From positions 4,260-68,259 of the forward strand of contig CAZNAD010000011.1 in NCBI GenBank assembly GCA_964571195.1: a stretch of DNA of 64,000 nucleotides. Direction: 5' to 3'. Source of the stretch: PALSA-1006 sp964571195. Its GTDB lineage: Bacteria > Pseudomonadota > Gammaproteobacteria > Burkholderiales > Gallionellaceae. Positions within the stretch are counted from its first letter, which is position 1. Each line of letters begins with the position of its first letter. Of this stretch, positions 58,301-64,000 are shown in pieces. The position numbers and the translations under genes were made by a program. The notes below the pieces were generated by a model. It was not told the origin of the DNA. It saw nothing but the letters and a program-made list of their open reading frames with translations, and did no database searches.

Positions 58301-60310
58301 TCTTTCTTCGGAGAGACCGGCCCTATCCTTCACATCGGAAGCATGGAAGAACGCACCCTGAAAAGCATTACCCTGCATACGCAACTGCAAATCGGCATTG
58401 CTCGACTCTTCGCGTGCGATCTTGAACGCATCGAGGTAGAACACGCGAATCTGGTTGTCCACGATGTACTTCTGGATGTACATCGGGAAGCTCTCCCATA
58501 ACGCTTCGGCACTGCCGAGATTGCTCTGGATGATGAATACACCGCCTTTGTTGAGCCCTTCAACGGCGTTGGTGTGCAGGAACACCTGCGGGTCCGGCGA
58601 CATCACCACATCGACGTGCGTGTACTCGCAATTGATGCGGATGGGTTCCGGCGCGGCTGACAGATAATAAGTGGTCGGCTGCCCCTTCTTCTCGGAACCG
58701 TACTTCGGGTTGGCCTTGATGTCCCAGCCCAGCAGCTCGAACAGCGTCATCGCGAGATTCTTGCCGGTGGTCACCATGCCCCAGCCACCGACCGAGTGCA
58801 TGCGTACCGCGATGGCTCCCTTGGGCAGCAGATTAGGATTTTCGGAACCGCGCAACGCCAAGTCCTTGATGCCGGGATAAGCAGTTTGCAGTTCCTGCTG
58901 GCGGATCTCCTGCTTCGGATTGGCCGATTCGTCGCGCACAAAATCGACGGACAGATAATAGAATTTGCGGTGCGCCGCACCGGGCAACATATTCTCAACG
59001 GCGGCGATCAGCCCCTCCGGTTGCAGATCGCGCGAACCCAGGCCATAACAGCCGGAGTACAGCGACGGCATATCCTTGACGTGCTCGTATGCGGCGTAGC
59101 CCTGGTGGTTCTGTTCTTTTCCATTCTCAAGACACTTGGAAACCGTGGCACGCACTTCGCGCATCAGCGGCAGGTCTTCCGACAGCGGCTGGTCGGTGCG
59201 TTCCAGCACGGCCACGCCCTTCTTGCCCTTGAGGATGTGGCCCAGCACATCACCGGGGAACGGACGGTACATGGTGATGTTGACCACGCCCACCTTGAGC
59301 TGGCGATTCTCGCGCAGCCAGTCGGCGACTGCAGCGGCCTGCACCGTCATGCTGCCCTGACCGAGGATGACGTAGTCCGCATCATCACAGCGGTAGGCAT
59401 CAACACGGCTATAACGACGGCCAGTCAACTGATAGAACTCTTCGGCATTTTGGTCGAACAGCGCCGGGATGTGGTCGAAGAAATACGGACGTTGCGCCGC
59501 GACGGCCTGCATATAAGCATCTTGGTTGGCGACCACGCCGGTCTGCATAGGATTATCCACATCCCAGGTAGACGGCACGCGGCGGCGTTTGGGGCCATAC
59601 AGCATCTGCTGTGCCGGAGTCGGCGTATCGATCAGGTCATCGGCATCACCGAGGAATTCGGCGACCAACTCCTTCTCCGGCACCATCATCGGCTCGATCA
59701 GATGGGTGGTGAGAAAACCGTCCTGCGCCACGATAGCGGGCGTCAGTGACAGTTCGGCGGTCTTGCGGCCGATCATGTTGAGGTCAGCAGCTTCCTGCGC
59801 ATTCTTGGCGAACACCTGAATGAAACCGGTGTCATCGGCGCAGTGGTAGTCATCATGCGCGCAGTGCACATTGAGCGATGCCTTGGTGATGGCGCGGCAG
59901 CCAAGGTTGAGCACATAGGGCAGGCGCTTGCCGACGGCGGCGTATAGAGACTCATGCATAAAGGCCAAACCTTGCGCGGAGGTGAAATTCACCGCACGCA
60001 AACCGGTCATCGACAGACCCGCAGTGACACCTGCGGCGGCATGCTCGGACTCCGGCTCGACGAAGATCAGCGGCTTGCCTGCGGCATTCAGATGACCCTT
60101 GGCCACTTCTTCCGCCCAGTATTCACCCATCTGTGTGGAGGGCGTGATGGGGTAAGCACCCGCCCCCTGCGAAGCTTCACGCTCCACCATGATGACAGCG
60201 GTATTGCCGTCAATGGCATCACGTGTGCCGGGGTATTTGAATTTGGTCTTACTGGTATCCGAACTGGCGTCAGAACCGAGTAATTTGAATTGTTTGAGTT
60301 TGTTTAACAT
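55382..60310 (-). CDS. pyruvate:ferredoxin (flavodoxin) oxidoreductase, long form
   Basis: This 1642-residue protein starts at ATG 60310 after AGGGGG. Order: alpha domain (ASQGAGAYPITPSTQMGEYW near 50); gamma domain (~490-690, GGWGMVTTGKNLAMTLF); first cluster motif CTACGNCFTSCPDS (~800); a ~130-residue helical insert; second motif CKGCALCVDVCGDD (~940); thiamine-diphosphate beta domain with CLGCGEKG (~1010) and SLGGDGAMFDIGFQ (~1237); and a C-terminal ferredoxin-like domain (CTACDECLN near 1573 plus a later Cys). Usual NifJ proteins have about 1170-1200 residues. It interconverts pyruvate + CoA and acetyl-CoA + CO2 with ferredoxin. It is embedded between rnfB (8 nt away) and rnfC (7 nt away). 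Confidence 0.93.
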   Translation of the reverse strand: MLNKLKQFKLLGSDASSDTSKTKFKYPGTRDAIDGNTAVIMVEREASQGAGAYPITPSTQMGEYWAEEVAKGHLNAAGKPLIFVEPESEHAAAGVTAGLSMTGLRAVNFTSAQGLAFMHESLYAAVGKRLPYVLNLGCRAITKASLNVHCAHDDYHCADDTGFIQVFAKNAQEAADLNMIGRKTAELSLTPAIVAQDGFLTTHLIEPMMVPEKELVAEFLGDADDLIDTPTPAQQMLYGPKRRRVPSTWDVDNPMQTGVVANQDAYMQAVAAQRPYFFDHIPALFDQNAEEFYQLTGRRYSRVDAYRCDDADYVILGQGSMTVQAAAVADWLRENRQLKVGVVNITMYRPFPGDVLGHILKGKKGVAVLERTDQPLSEDLPLMREVRATVSKCLENGKEQNHQGYAAYEHVKDMPSLYSGCYGLGSRDLQPEGLIAAVENMLPGAAHRKFYYLSVDFVRDESANPKQEIRQQELQTAYPGIKDLALRGSENPNLLPKGAIAVRMHSVGGWGMVTTGKNLAMTLFELLGWDIKANPKYGSEKKGQPTTYYLSAAPEPIRINCEYTHVDVVMSPDPQVFLHTNAVEGLNKGGVFIIQSNLGSAEALWESFPMYIQKYIVDNQIRVFYLDAFKIAREESSNADLQLRMQGNAFQGAFFHASDVKDRAGLSEERLFAAIESQLEAKFGKKGKRIVEDNLRVVRRGYEEMHEIKPEQMKVGQRAQAAGKAAASLPIMLKRLPEGDGGVSDVHRFWEQTGSFYMKGEGSGNLVDPFMGLSVIPAVTGVYRDMTGVRFEHPEWKAENCTACGNCFTSCPDSAIPGLVSTPADVLNTAIQNIEVGGRPTRFLRKFSRAIEKKLRGSLDKDGLDVRALLAGAITEAFAEDAAQGEERIKLEAELNLLRAELGGFKFATTKPYWTQKEKKEKGAGGLFSITINPNTCKGCALCVDVCGDDALKMVTQTKESIADLRHDWNFWLNLPTTPAQYSRIDDLDEKVGALETLLLDKHNYMSMVSGDGACLGCGEKGTIHLFTSTVTALQQPRVKRFVAKLDKLIADLEGHIRTKLSSTVDLTDTQALMDAVQANKGHDLTLANLSESLLAKHPGQPIDPQWLKRVSQMLDKLKDLRWRYMEGPSKKGRAEMGVVNSTGCTSVWASTFPFNPYPFPWTSHLFQDSPSVAMGVFEGHMAKMAEGFKVVRQVEQELSGGYEPAEQDDFFARFNWEQFCDEEWHLCPPVVSLGGDGAMFDIGFQNLSRALMAGKPIKILIVDTQVYSNTGGQACTSGFIGQVADMSPYGASKHGKTEKRKEISVIGMAHRTSYVAQLSQGNITHMLESFIDGINSRRPALFNVYAVCPPEHGVGDNSAVAQSKMAVESRAFPLFRFNPDAGVTFSECTSLEGNPSLDGDWVSYKLEYLEDGEKKSMTLPMTFADFALSEGRFAKQFKKAPPETWNDDMVLLADFLGMSEDERDGKFPFIWAVDKKQRLMRVLTSVEMVRSCEERMQFWKQLKDVAGINRSAGLATDETVIANRVRQELIQQLSSGLSGGSPTVQAASIATSVAANADGYEPVWIDTPECTACDECLNINPKVFGYNEAKKIIVLNPKAGSYLDIVKAAEKCTAGVIHPGTPWNMSEPNLDKLKARAAKFN

Positions 60311-60318
60311 GATTCCCC

Positions 60319-61194
60319 CTAGGCTTCTGCGATGACAGGTAACGGTTCGATACGGATGATCTTTTTGGCGGACTTGCCTTTTACTATACGGTCGCCTTCG
60401 AGCCAGACGATGGCACCGGTAGGACAGCGCTCGATAGCGTCTTTGTTTGCGGAGCCGTTTTTGGCATAGTCGATCACAGCGAGGTTGCGTTGCAGGCTGA
60501 TGAGGCCCTCCGCGCCATCGACCACACAGCGACCACAGGCGGTACATGCCACTTCGCAAGCGGCTTCGGCAGTATCGGGATCGGATTCGTTGCGGCAAGC
60601 CATCCATAGCTTGTGCGACACGCCTTGGATGGAAAACAGATTCTTCGGGCAGATATCGACACAATCGCCGCAAGCTGTGCATTTATTCATATCGACGACG
60701 GGGAGTCCGTGAACATCCATAGTGATGGCGTCGAAGTCGCACACATCCGCGCAATCGCCCAACCCCAGACAGCCCCATGCACAACTCTTGCCGCCACCGC
60801 CTGCCAGTGCGGCAGCGCGACAAGAAGAGAGACCGGTGTAATGGGCTCGCATCTTGGCGACATGTTTACCACCCGCACAGGCCAAGCGTGCCACGCGCTT
60901 CTCGACATCGCCCAAGGCGACACCCAACAAGGCGGCGATGATTTTGTTTTGATCTGGCGTATTGACAGTGCAGCAACCCGGCTCGATCTTGCCCGCCACC
61001 GCTTGCTCGGCGAAATTGCGGCAACCCGCCGTACCACAAGCACCACAATTGGAATGAGGAAGGAGTTCTTCGACTTGATCGATACGCGGGTCTTCAAAAA
61101 CGTAGAAACGTTTGCTGGCGATAGCCAACAGCAACGCCAGCACGCCGCCCAACGCAGCCATGAAGGCACCCGTTATCAATACGCTTTGAGCCAT
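60319..61194 (-). CDS. rnfB: Rnf complex subunit RnfB
   Basis: This 291-residue protein starts at ATG 61194 (MAQSVLITGAFMAALGG) after GGGAGAGAC. An N-terminal helix is followed by a four-Cys motif (NCGACGTAGC ... EPGCC) for a [4Fe-4S] cluster and by ferredoxin motifs CADVCD, CTACGDCVDICPKN and CEVACTACGRCVVD. It is the ferredoxin-interacting subunit that passes electrons into the complex. It is the first gene of the unit and is divergent from the LysR gene. Confidence 0.95.
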   Translation of the reverse strand: MAQSVLITGAFMAALGGVLALLLAIASKRFYVFEDPRIDQVEELLPHSNCGACGTAGCRNFAEQAVAGKIEPGCCTVNTPDQNKIIAALLGVALGDVEKRVARLACAGGKHVAKMRAHYTGLSSCRAAALAGGGGKSCAWGCLGLGDCADVCDFDAITMDVHGLPVVDMNKCTACGDCVDICPKNLFSIQGVSHKLWMACRNESDPDTAEAACEVACTACGRCVVDGAEGLISLQRNLAVIDYAKNGSANKDAIERCPTGAIVWLEGDRIVKGKSAKKIIRIEPLPVIAEA

Positions 61195-61405
61195 TTCAAT
61201 GTCTCTCCCACCATCAAAATATGTAGAAAAAGGGCCCGCAAAACACCCTTTTCGTAAGCCTCGTGTAAGCTTGTAACCCTGTTGAATTACCAGCGTTTTT
61301 ATTGTGATTCGGAGAGTAATCCAAGCTACAATCATTTCGCGAATCAATTGTTTCAATCTTGATTATTAAAAAATGAAATATTGGATTTAGGCGGGGTAAA
61401 CAAAG
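61195..61405. promoter_or_regulatory. divergent promoter region between rnfB and the LysR gene
   Basis: This 211-bp, AT-rich spacer must hold promoters for both directions. Interrupted dyads typical of LysR sites are visible, for example GAATCAATTGTTTCAATC around 61341-61358 and T-rich/A-rich pairs before the LysR ATG, but no element is decisive. Confidence 0.5.
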
Positions 61406-62353
61406 ATGGCCGAAGACAAGCAGAGCTACTACAAAAACAACAGACTCAAACAGATGCGCGCCTTTTGCGAAGTTGTACGCAGCGGCAGCGTCACCGTGGC
61501 GGCGCAACATCTGTTCCTGAGCCAGCCATCGGTCACCTTGCAGATTCAAGCGATGGAGCGCGAATTGGGCGTCACCGTGTTCGAGCGGCGCGGCCCGGTG
61601 CTCAAACTCACGCCCGATGGCGAGGCGTTATACGCATTGGCTGAACCGCTAGTGAAAGGCATAGACGGATTGCAGGAGAATTTCGCCGCCCAACACGGCA
61701 AGCTCGATTCGGGCGATCTCAACATCTGCGCCGGAGAGTCCACCATCCTCTACATCCTGCCCGAAGCAGTGAAACGTTTTGTCGCCGCGCACCCGCGCAT
61801 CCGCCTCAAGATCCACAACGAGACCGGGCGCGACGGCCTGAAGATGTTACGCGCCGACGAGATCGACCTCGTGGTCGGTTCCATGCTGGATGTGCCCGAT
61901 GACATCACCTATCAACCCGTGGTCACCTTCGACCCCGCGCTCATCACTCCGCTCGATCACCCGCTGGCGCAACACGAGAACGTCACGCTGGAAGAAATCA
62001 GCCAATACGGCCTCATCCTGCCCCCCCATCACCTCTCCACTTGGCGCATGGTCAAATACGTGTTCCAGCAACACAACCTCAACTTCACCGTCACCCTCGA
62101 AGCGGGCGGCTGGGAAGTCATCAAAAAATATGTCGAACTCGGCATGGGCATCTCCATCGTCACCGACATCTGCCTCACTGGCAACGAAAAGCTGGCACGC
62201 ATCCCGCTCAAGCAATATTTCCCGCAACGCGGTTATGGCTTGGTGTTGCGCAAAGGAAGATTCCTGTCGCCACAGGCGCGGAGGTTTGTGGAGATATTGA
62301 ATGAAGTGTATGGGCATGAAACAGCGCAGGCGGAAGTCACAGTGCAGGCTTGA
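61406..62353 (+). CDS. CysB-like LysR-family transcriptional regulator
   Basis: This 315-residue protein has an N-terminal winged helix-turn-helix (MRAFCEVVRSGSVTVAAQHL, then LSQPSVTLQIQAMERELGVTVFERRG). The effector domain has LEAGGWEVIKKYVELGMGISIV, which resembles the CysB/Cbl group. It is divergently placed from rnfB, the classic LysR arrangement, so control of the rnf-PFOR-ppsA unit is likely. The inducer is unknown; it need not be sulfur-related. Confidence 0.9.
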   Translation: MAEDKQSYYKNNRLKQMRAFCEVVRSGSVTVAAQHLFLSQPSVTLQIQAMERELGVTVFERRGPVLKLTPDGEALYALAEPLVKGIDGLQENFAAQHGKLDSGDLNICAGESTILYILPEAVKRFVAAHPRIRLKIHNETGRDGLKMLRADEIDLVVGSMLDVPDDITYQPVVTFDPALITPLDHPLAQHENVTLEEISQYGLILPPHHLSTWRMVKYVFQQHNLNFTVTLEAGGWEVIKKYVELGMGISIVTDICLTGNEKLARIPLKQYFPQRGYGLVLRKGRFLSPQARRFVEILNEVYGHETAQAEVTVQA

Positions 62354-62392
62354 GACGGGCGCTCCCGTTAAATTTTGGCTCAGAGGTCACCC

Positions 62393-63091
62393 ATGAAAAC
62401 ACTATTAATAACTGGCGCCAACCGAGGCATCGGGTTGGAATTCTGCAAACAATATGCGGCGGCGGGCTGGCGTGTCTTGGCATGTTGCCGTGATCCACAC
62501 AAAGCCGATGCGCTCAACAAATTGGCAACGCGTTATCTCGACCTCATCCGACTCCATGCCCTCTCCGTCACCGACCATGCACAGATCGAGCAACTGGCGC
62601 GAACGCTGTCCGATGAATCGATAGACCTGCTCATCAACAATGCAGGCATCTATCCGGCTGCAGACAAACGCGGCTTTGGACAAACTGACTATGCGGAATG
62701 GATGACCGCATTCAACATCAACACCATGGCCCCACTCAAAATGGCCGAAGTCTTCGTCCAACACATCGCGCGCAGCAAACTCAAACTCATCGTCACCATC
62801 ACCAGCCAGATGGGCAGCATCGACGACAACGGCAGCGGCGGCAGTTACCTGTATCGCAGCAGTAAAGCAGCGGCCAACATGGTAGTCAAAAGCCTGGCCG
62901 TGGACCTCAAAGACAAAGGCATCACCTCCGTCGCCTTCAACCCCGGCTGGGTCAAAACCGACATGGGCGGCCCCAACGCCATGATCACGGTTGAACAAAG
63001 CGTGGCGGACATGCGCAAAGTGATCGCCGGGCTGACACTGGCGGATACGGGTAAATTCATCGGCAATGATGGCGCGGTGATCCCGTGGTAA
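62393..63091 (+). CDS. short-chain dehydrogenase/reductase
   Basis: This 232-residue protein starts at ATG 62393 after AGAGGT. The NAD(P)-binding motif TGANRGIGLEF, the NNAG strand and the catalytic YRSSK (Tyr-x-x-x-Lys) are present, with the C-terminal GWVKTDMGGPNA. These place it in the C-factor/carbonyl-reductase-like SDR group. The substrate is unknown. It lies 40 nt after the LysR gene. Confidence 0.92.
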   Translation: MKTLLITGANRGIGLEFCKQYAAAGWRVLACCRDPHKADALNKLATRYLDLIRLHALSVTDHAQIEQLARTLSDESIDLLINNAGIYPAADKRGFGQTDYAEWMTAFNINTMAPLKMAEVFVQHIARSKLKLIVTITSQMGSIDDNGSGGSYLYRSSKAAANMVVKSLAVDLKDKGITSVAFNPGWVKTDMGGPNAMITVEQSVADMRKVIAGLTLADTGKFIGNDGAVIPW

Positions 63092-63208
63092 AGGGCGCGG
63101 TTTAGAGAAGGTATTATGCCATTTGGCATATAGGCGGGAAGTCGCTTTGCTGCTAGGCTTTGGAGTGATGGGGCGAGTCCGAAAAGTATTCCGATGCTGC
63201 CCCCCTTT

Positions 63209-63447
63209 AATTTGCAGCGCTACGGCTGCAAAGCCGAAGGTATGGACGGTTTCCACCTCATCGAAGCTGTGGCAAAAAACGCGGCTACCGCATGAAAGGC
63301 GGAGAGTTCGATCTGGAAAAAGCGGCGCTGACTTTGCTGCAAGATTATCGCGATGGAGTGCTGGGAAGGATTAGTTTGGAGACTCCTGCATCAAGGGAAG
63401 AGATGTTGAAGGCGGCGCAACCACAGCAGGAAACAACTGAAGAATAG
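63209..63447 (+). pseudogene. C-terminal remnant of ribosome biogenesis GTPase YlqF/RbgA
   Basis: Frame 1 reads RYGCKAEGMDGFHLIEAVAK and then runs into a stop at 63292. One base later the other frame continues RGYRMKGGEFDLEKAALTLL, QDYRDGVLGRISLETPASR and stops at 63447. Together they match the C-terminal end of YlqF/RbgA. The break is in an A6 run (63274-63279) where seven A would restore the frame. The whole GTPase domain is missing. The rest of 63092-63476 shows nothing else recognisable. Confidence 0.65.
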
Positions 63448-63476
63448 TAGGCACTTGGTTTAAAGGAGTATATCGA

Positions 63477-63872
63477 ATGGAAGTAAGCAATTGGATAACC
63501 ATAGCGTCCGCTTTCATTATCGCTATCGGATGGTTCGTCACGGGCTATCTCAATAGGGTTAAGGACATTGCACAAAAACGGCTTGAATATCGTATGGAAA
63601 TGCTAGAGGCTTTCTTACCAGTATGGTTTGCCATCGTGAAAGACAAAGCAGCGCTTAAACAACCGGAAATTGTCGAACAACTTGACGAGGCAAGAAAAAA
63701 ATTTCACTTGTATGGGCGCAACGACGAAAATGAACTGATGGATAAGCTTATTGGAGCCATTAATAATAACTCTAAGGAGGCTGCGGCAATATTTGACAAG
63801 CTTATTGCGCTAGTACGCTCTCGTATTAGAAAAGAGCTCAAAATAGACTCTTGGCTATACAACTTGTTTTAG
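63477..63872 (+). CDS. small membrane-anchored protein of unknown function
   Basis: This 131-residue protein starts after AAAGGAGTATATCGA. An N-terminal helix (7-24, ITIASAFIIAIGWFVTGYL) is followed by a charged, helical cytoplasmic region (KDIAQKRLEYRMEMLEAF and ELMDKLIGAINNNSKEAA). It is not recognised as a named family. Base composition is more AT-rich than most neighbours, so it may be acquired. Confidence 0.65.
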   Translation: MEVSNWITIASAFIIAIGWFVTGYLNRVKDIAQKRLEYRMEMLEAFLPVWFAIVKDKAALKQPEIVEQLDEARKKFHLYGRNDENELMDKLIGAINNNSKEAAAIFDKLIALVRSRIRKELKIDSWLYNLF

Positions 63873-63912
63873 GCGCAATAACCCACAGGCATTACAACGT
63901 AAATAAACATCC

Positions 63913-63938
63913 GGCGGAATACGCGGCGCTATTCCGCC
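63913..63938. repeat. extragenic palindrome GGCGGAATA / TATTCCGCC
   Basis: Perfect 9-bp inverted repeat with an 8-nt loop, within the longer GGGCGGAATAGCGC-type repeat unit common between proteobacterial genes. It lies between converging genes and may end transcripts. Confidence 0.6.
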
Positions 63939-63954
63939 CTACATCGAATCGGAG

Positions 63955-64000
63955 TCACTCCCCCTGATTCCGCATAAAATCCGCCACCTTCTGAAACGCC
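63955..64000 (-). CDS. C-terminal end of a gene cut by the window edge
   Basis: The minus strand reads AFQKVADFMRNQGE and a TGA stop at 63957-63955. Codon use fits a real gene, but only 14 residues are visible, so no family can be given. Confidence 0.4.
   Translation of the reverse strand, partial: AFQKVADFMRNQGE

Noticed and set aside
55382..60310. NifJ acting in nitrogen fixation.
   Set aside because: No nif gene is in the window and the gene is embedded in the rnf operon next to ppsA, which favours carbon metabolism.

Overview
The window reads as a chromosomal segment of a betaproteobacterium. Marker gene orders are typical of that class: pyrG-kdsA-eno-ftsB, and exbB-exbD-lpxK-trm112-kdsB-adk. 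A PPi-type phosphofructokinase, an H+-pumping pyrophosphatase, Rnf and a pyruvate:ferredoxin oxidoreductase would suit a Gallionellaceae/Nitrosomonadales-like redox specialist; this placement is inference from gene content only. No rRNA, tRNA, CRISPR array, integrase or complete insertion sequence was recognised. The main accessory features are a single AT-rich DUF4062 gene, a family of palindromic repeats and one decayed gene.

Layout. 1-7388 (minus): a truncated MASE1-PAS sensor, the transhydrogenase pair pntA-pntB, a Tat-exported Csp1-type copper storage protein and a PAS-GGDEF-EAL protein. 7461-19604 (minus): a long, tightly packed, probably single operon. In transcription order it holds a TonB-dependent receptor, cytochrome c', a Met/Gly-rich DUF4198-like membrane protein, a NapH-like polyferredoxin, a 2-hydroxyacyl-CoA-dehydratase-like iron-sulfur protein with its ATPase activator (the layout of a double-cubane cluster protein system), a CcdA/UreH-like membrane protein, a second TonB-dependent receptor, and TonB-ExbB-ExbD. 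19787-20800 (minus): two tandem miniature GNAT proteins. Their promoters have the same architecture as the receptor promoter at 19.65 kb (a 15-bp GNGRCN5GNCGC-like box one base before the -35, then a 17-bp spacer), and both carry a 5' leader with a CCUCC-loop hairpin.

20870-29700: mutL, DUF4062, an MFS transporter, miaA, msrA, HDOD, and an ArnD-like/PAP2/ArnT-like trio. mutL and miaA both carry in-frame copies of an intergenic palindromic repeat. 31220-37006: xseA, an intergenic DnaA-box cluster, then the exbB-exbD-lpxK-trm112-kdsB-adk-glcG-like run. 37166-39096: flagellin with a clear sigma-28 promoter, and a DUF3025 gene. 39241-43233: a pyrophosphate block (PPi-PFK, K+-independent H+-PPase, soluble PPase), then folD. 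44137-48279 (minus): ftsB, eno, kdsA, pyrG.

48491-61194 (minus): rnfB, a 1642-residue pyruvate:ferredoxin oxidoreductase, rnfC-D-G-E-A, a small Cys-rich membrane protein and ppsA, apparently one transcription unit ending at a strong terminator after ppsA. A CysB-like LysR regulator is divergent from rnfB. Together these genes can link NADH, the ion gradient and ferredoxin to pyruvate and then PEP; eno and PPi-PFK in the same window continue the route towards hexose phosphates. The right end holds an SDR gene, a truncated and frameshifted ylqF/rbgA remnant, a small membrane protein and the last codons of another minus-strand gene.
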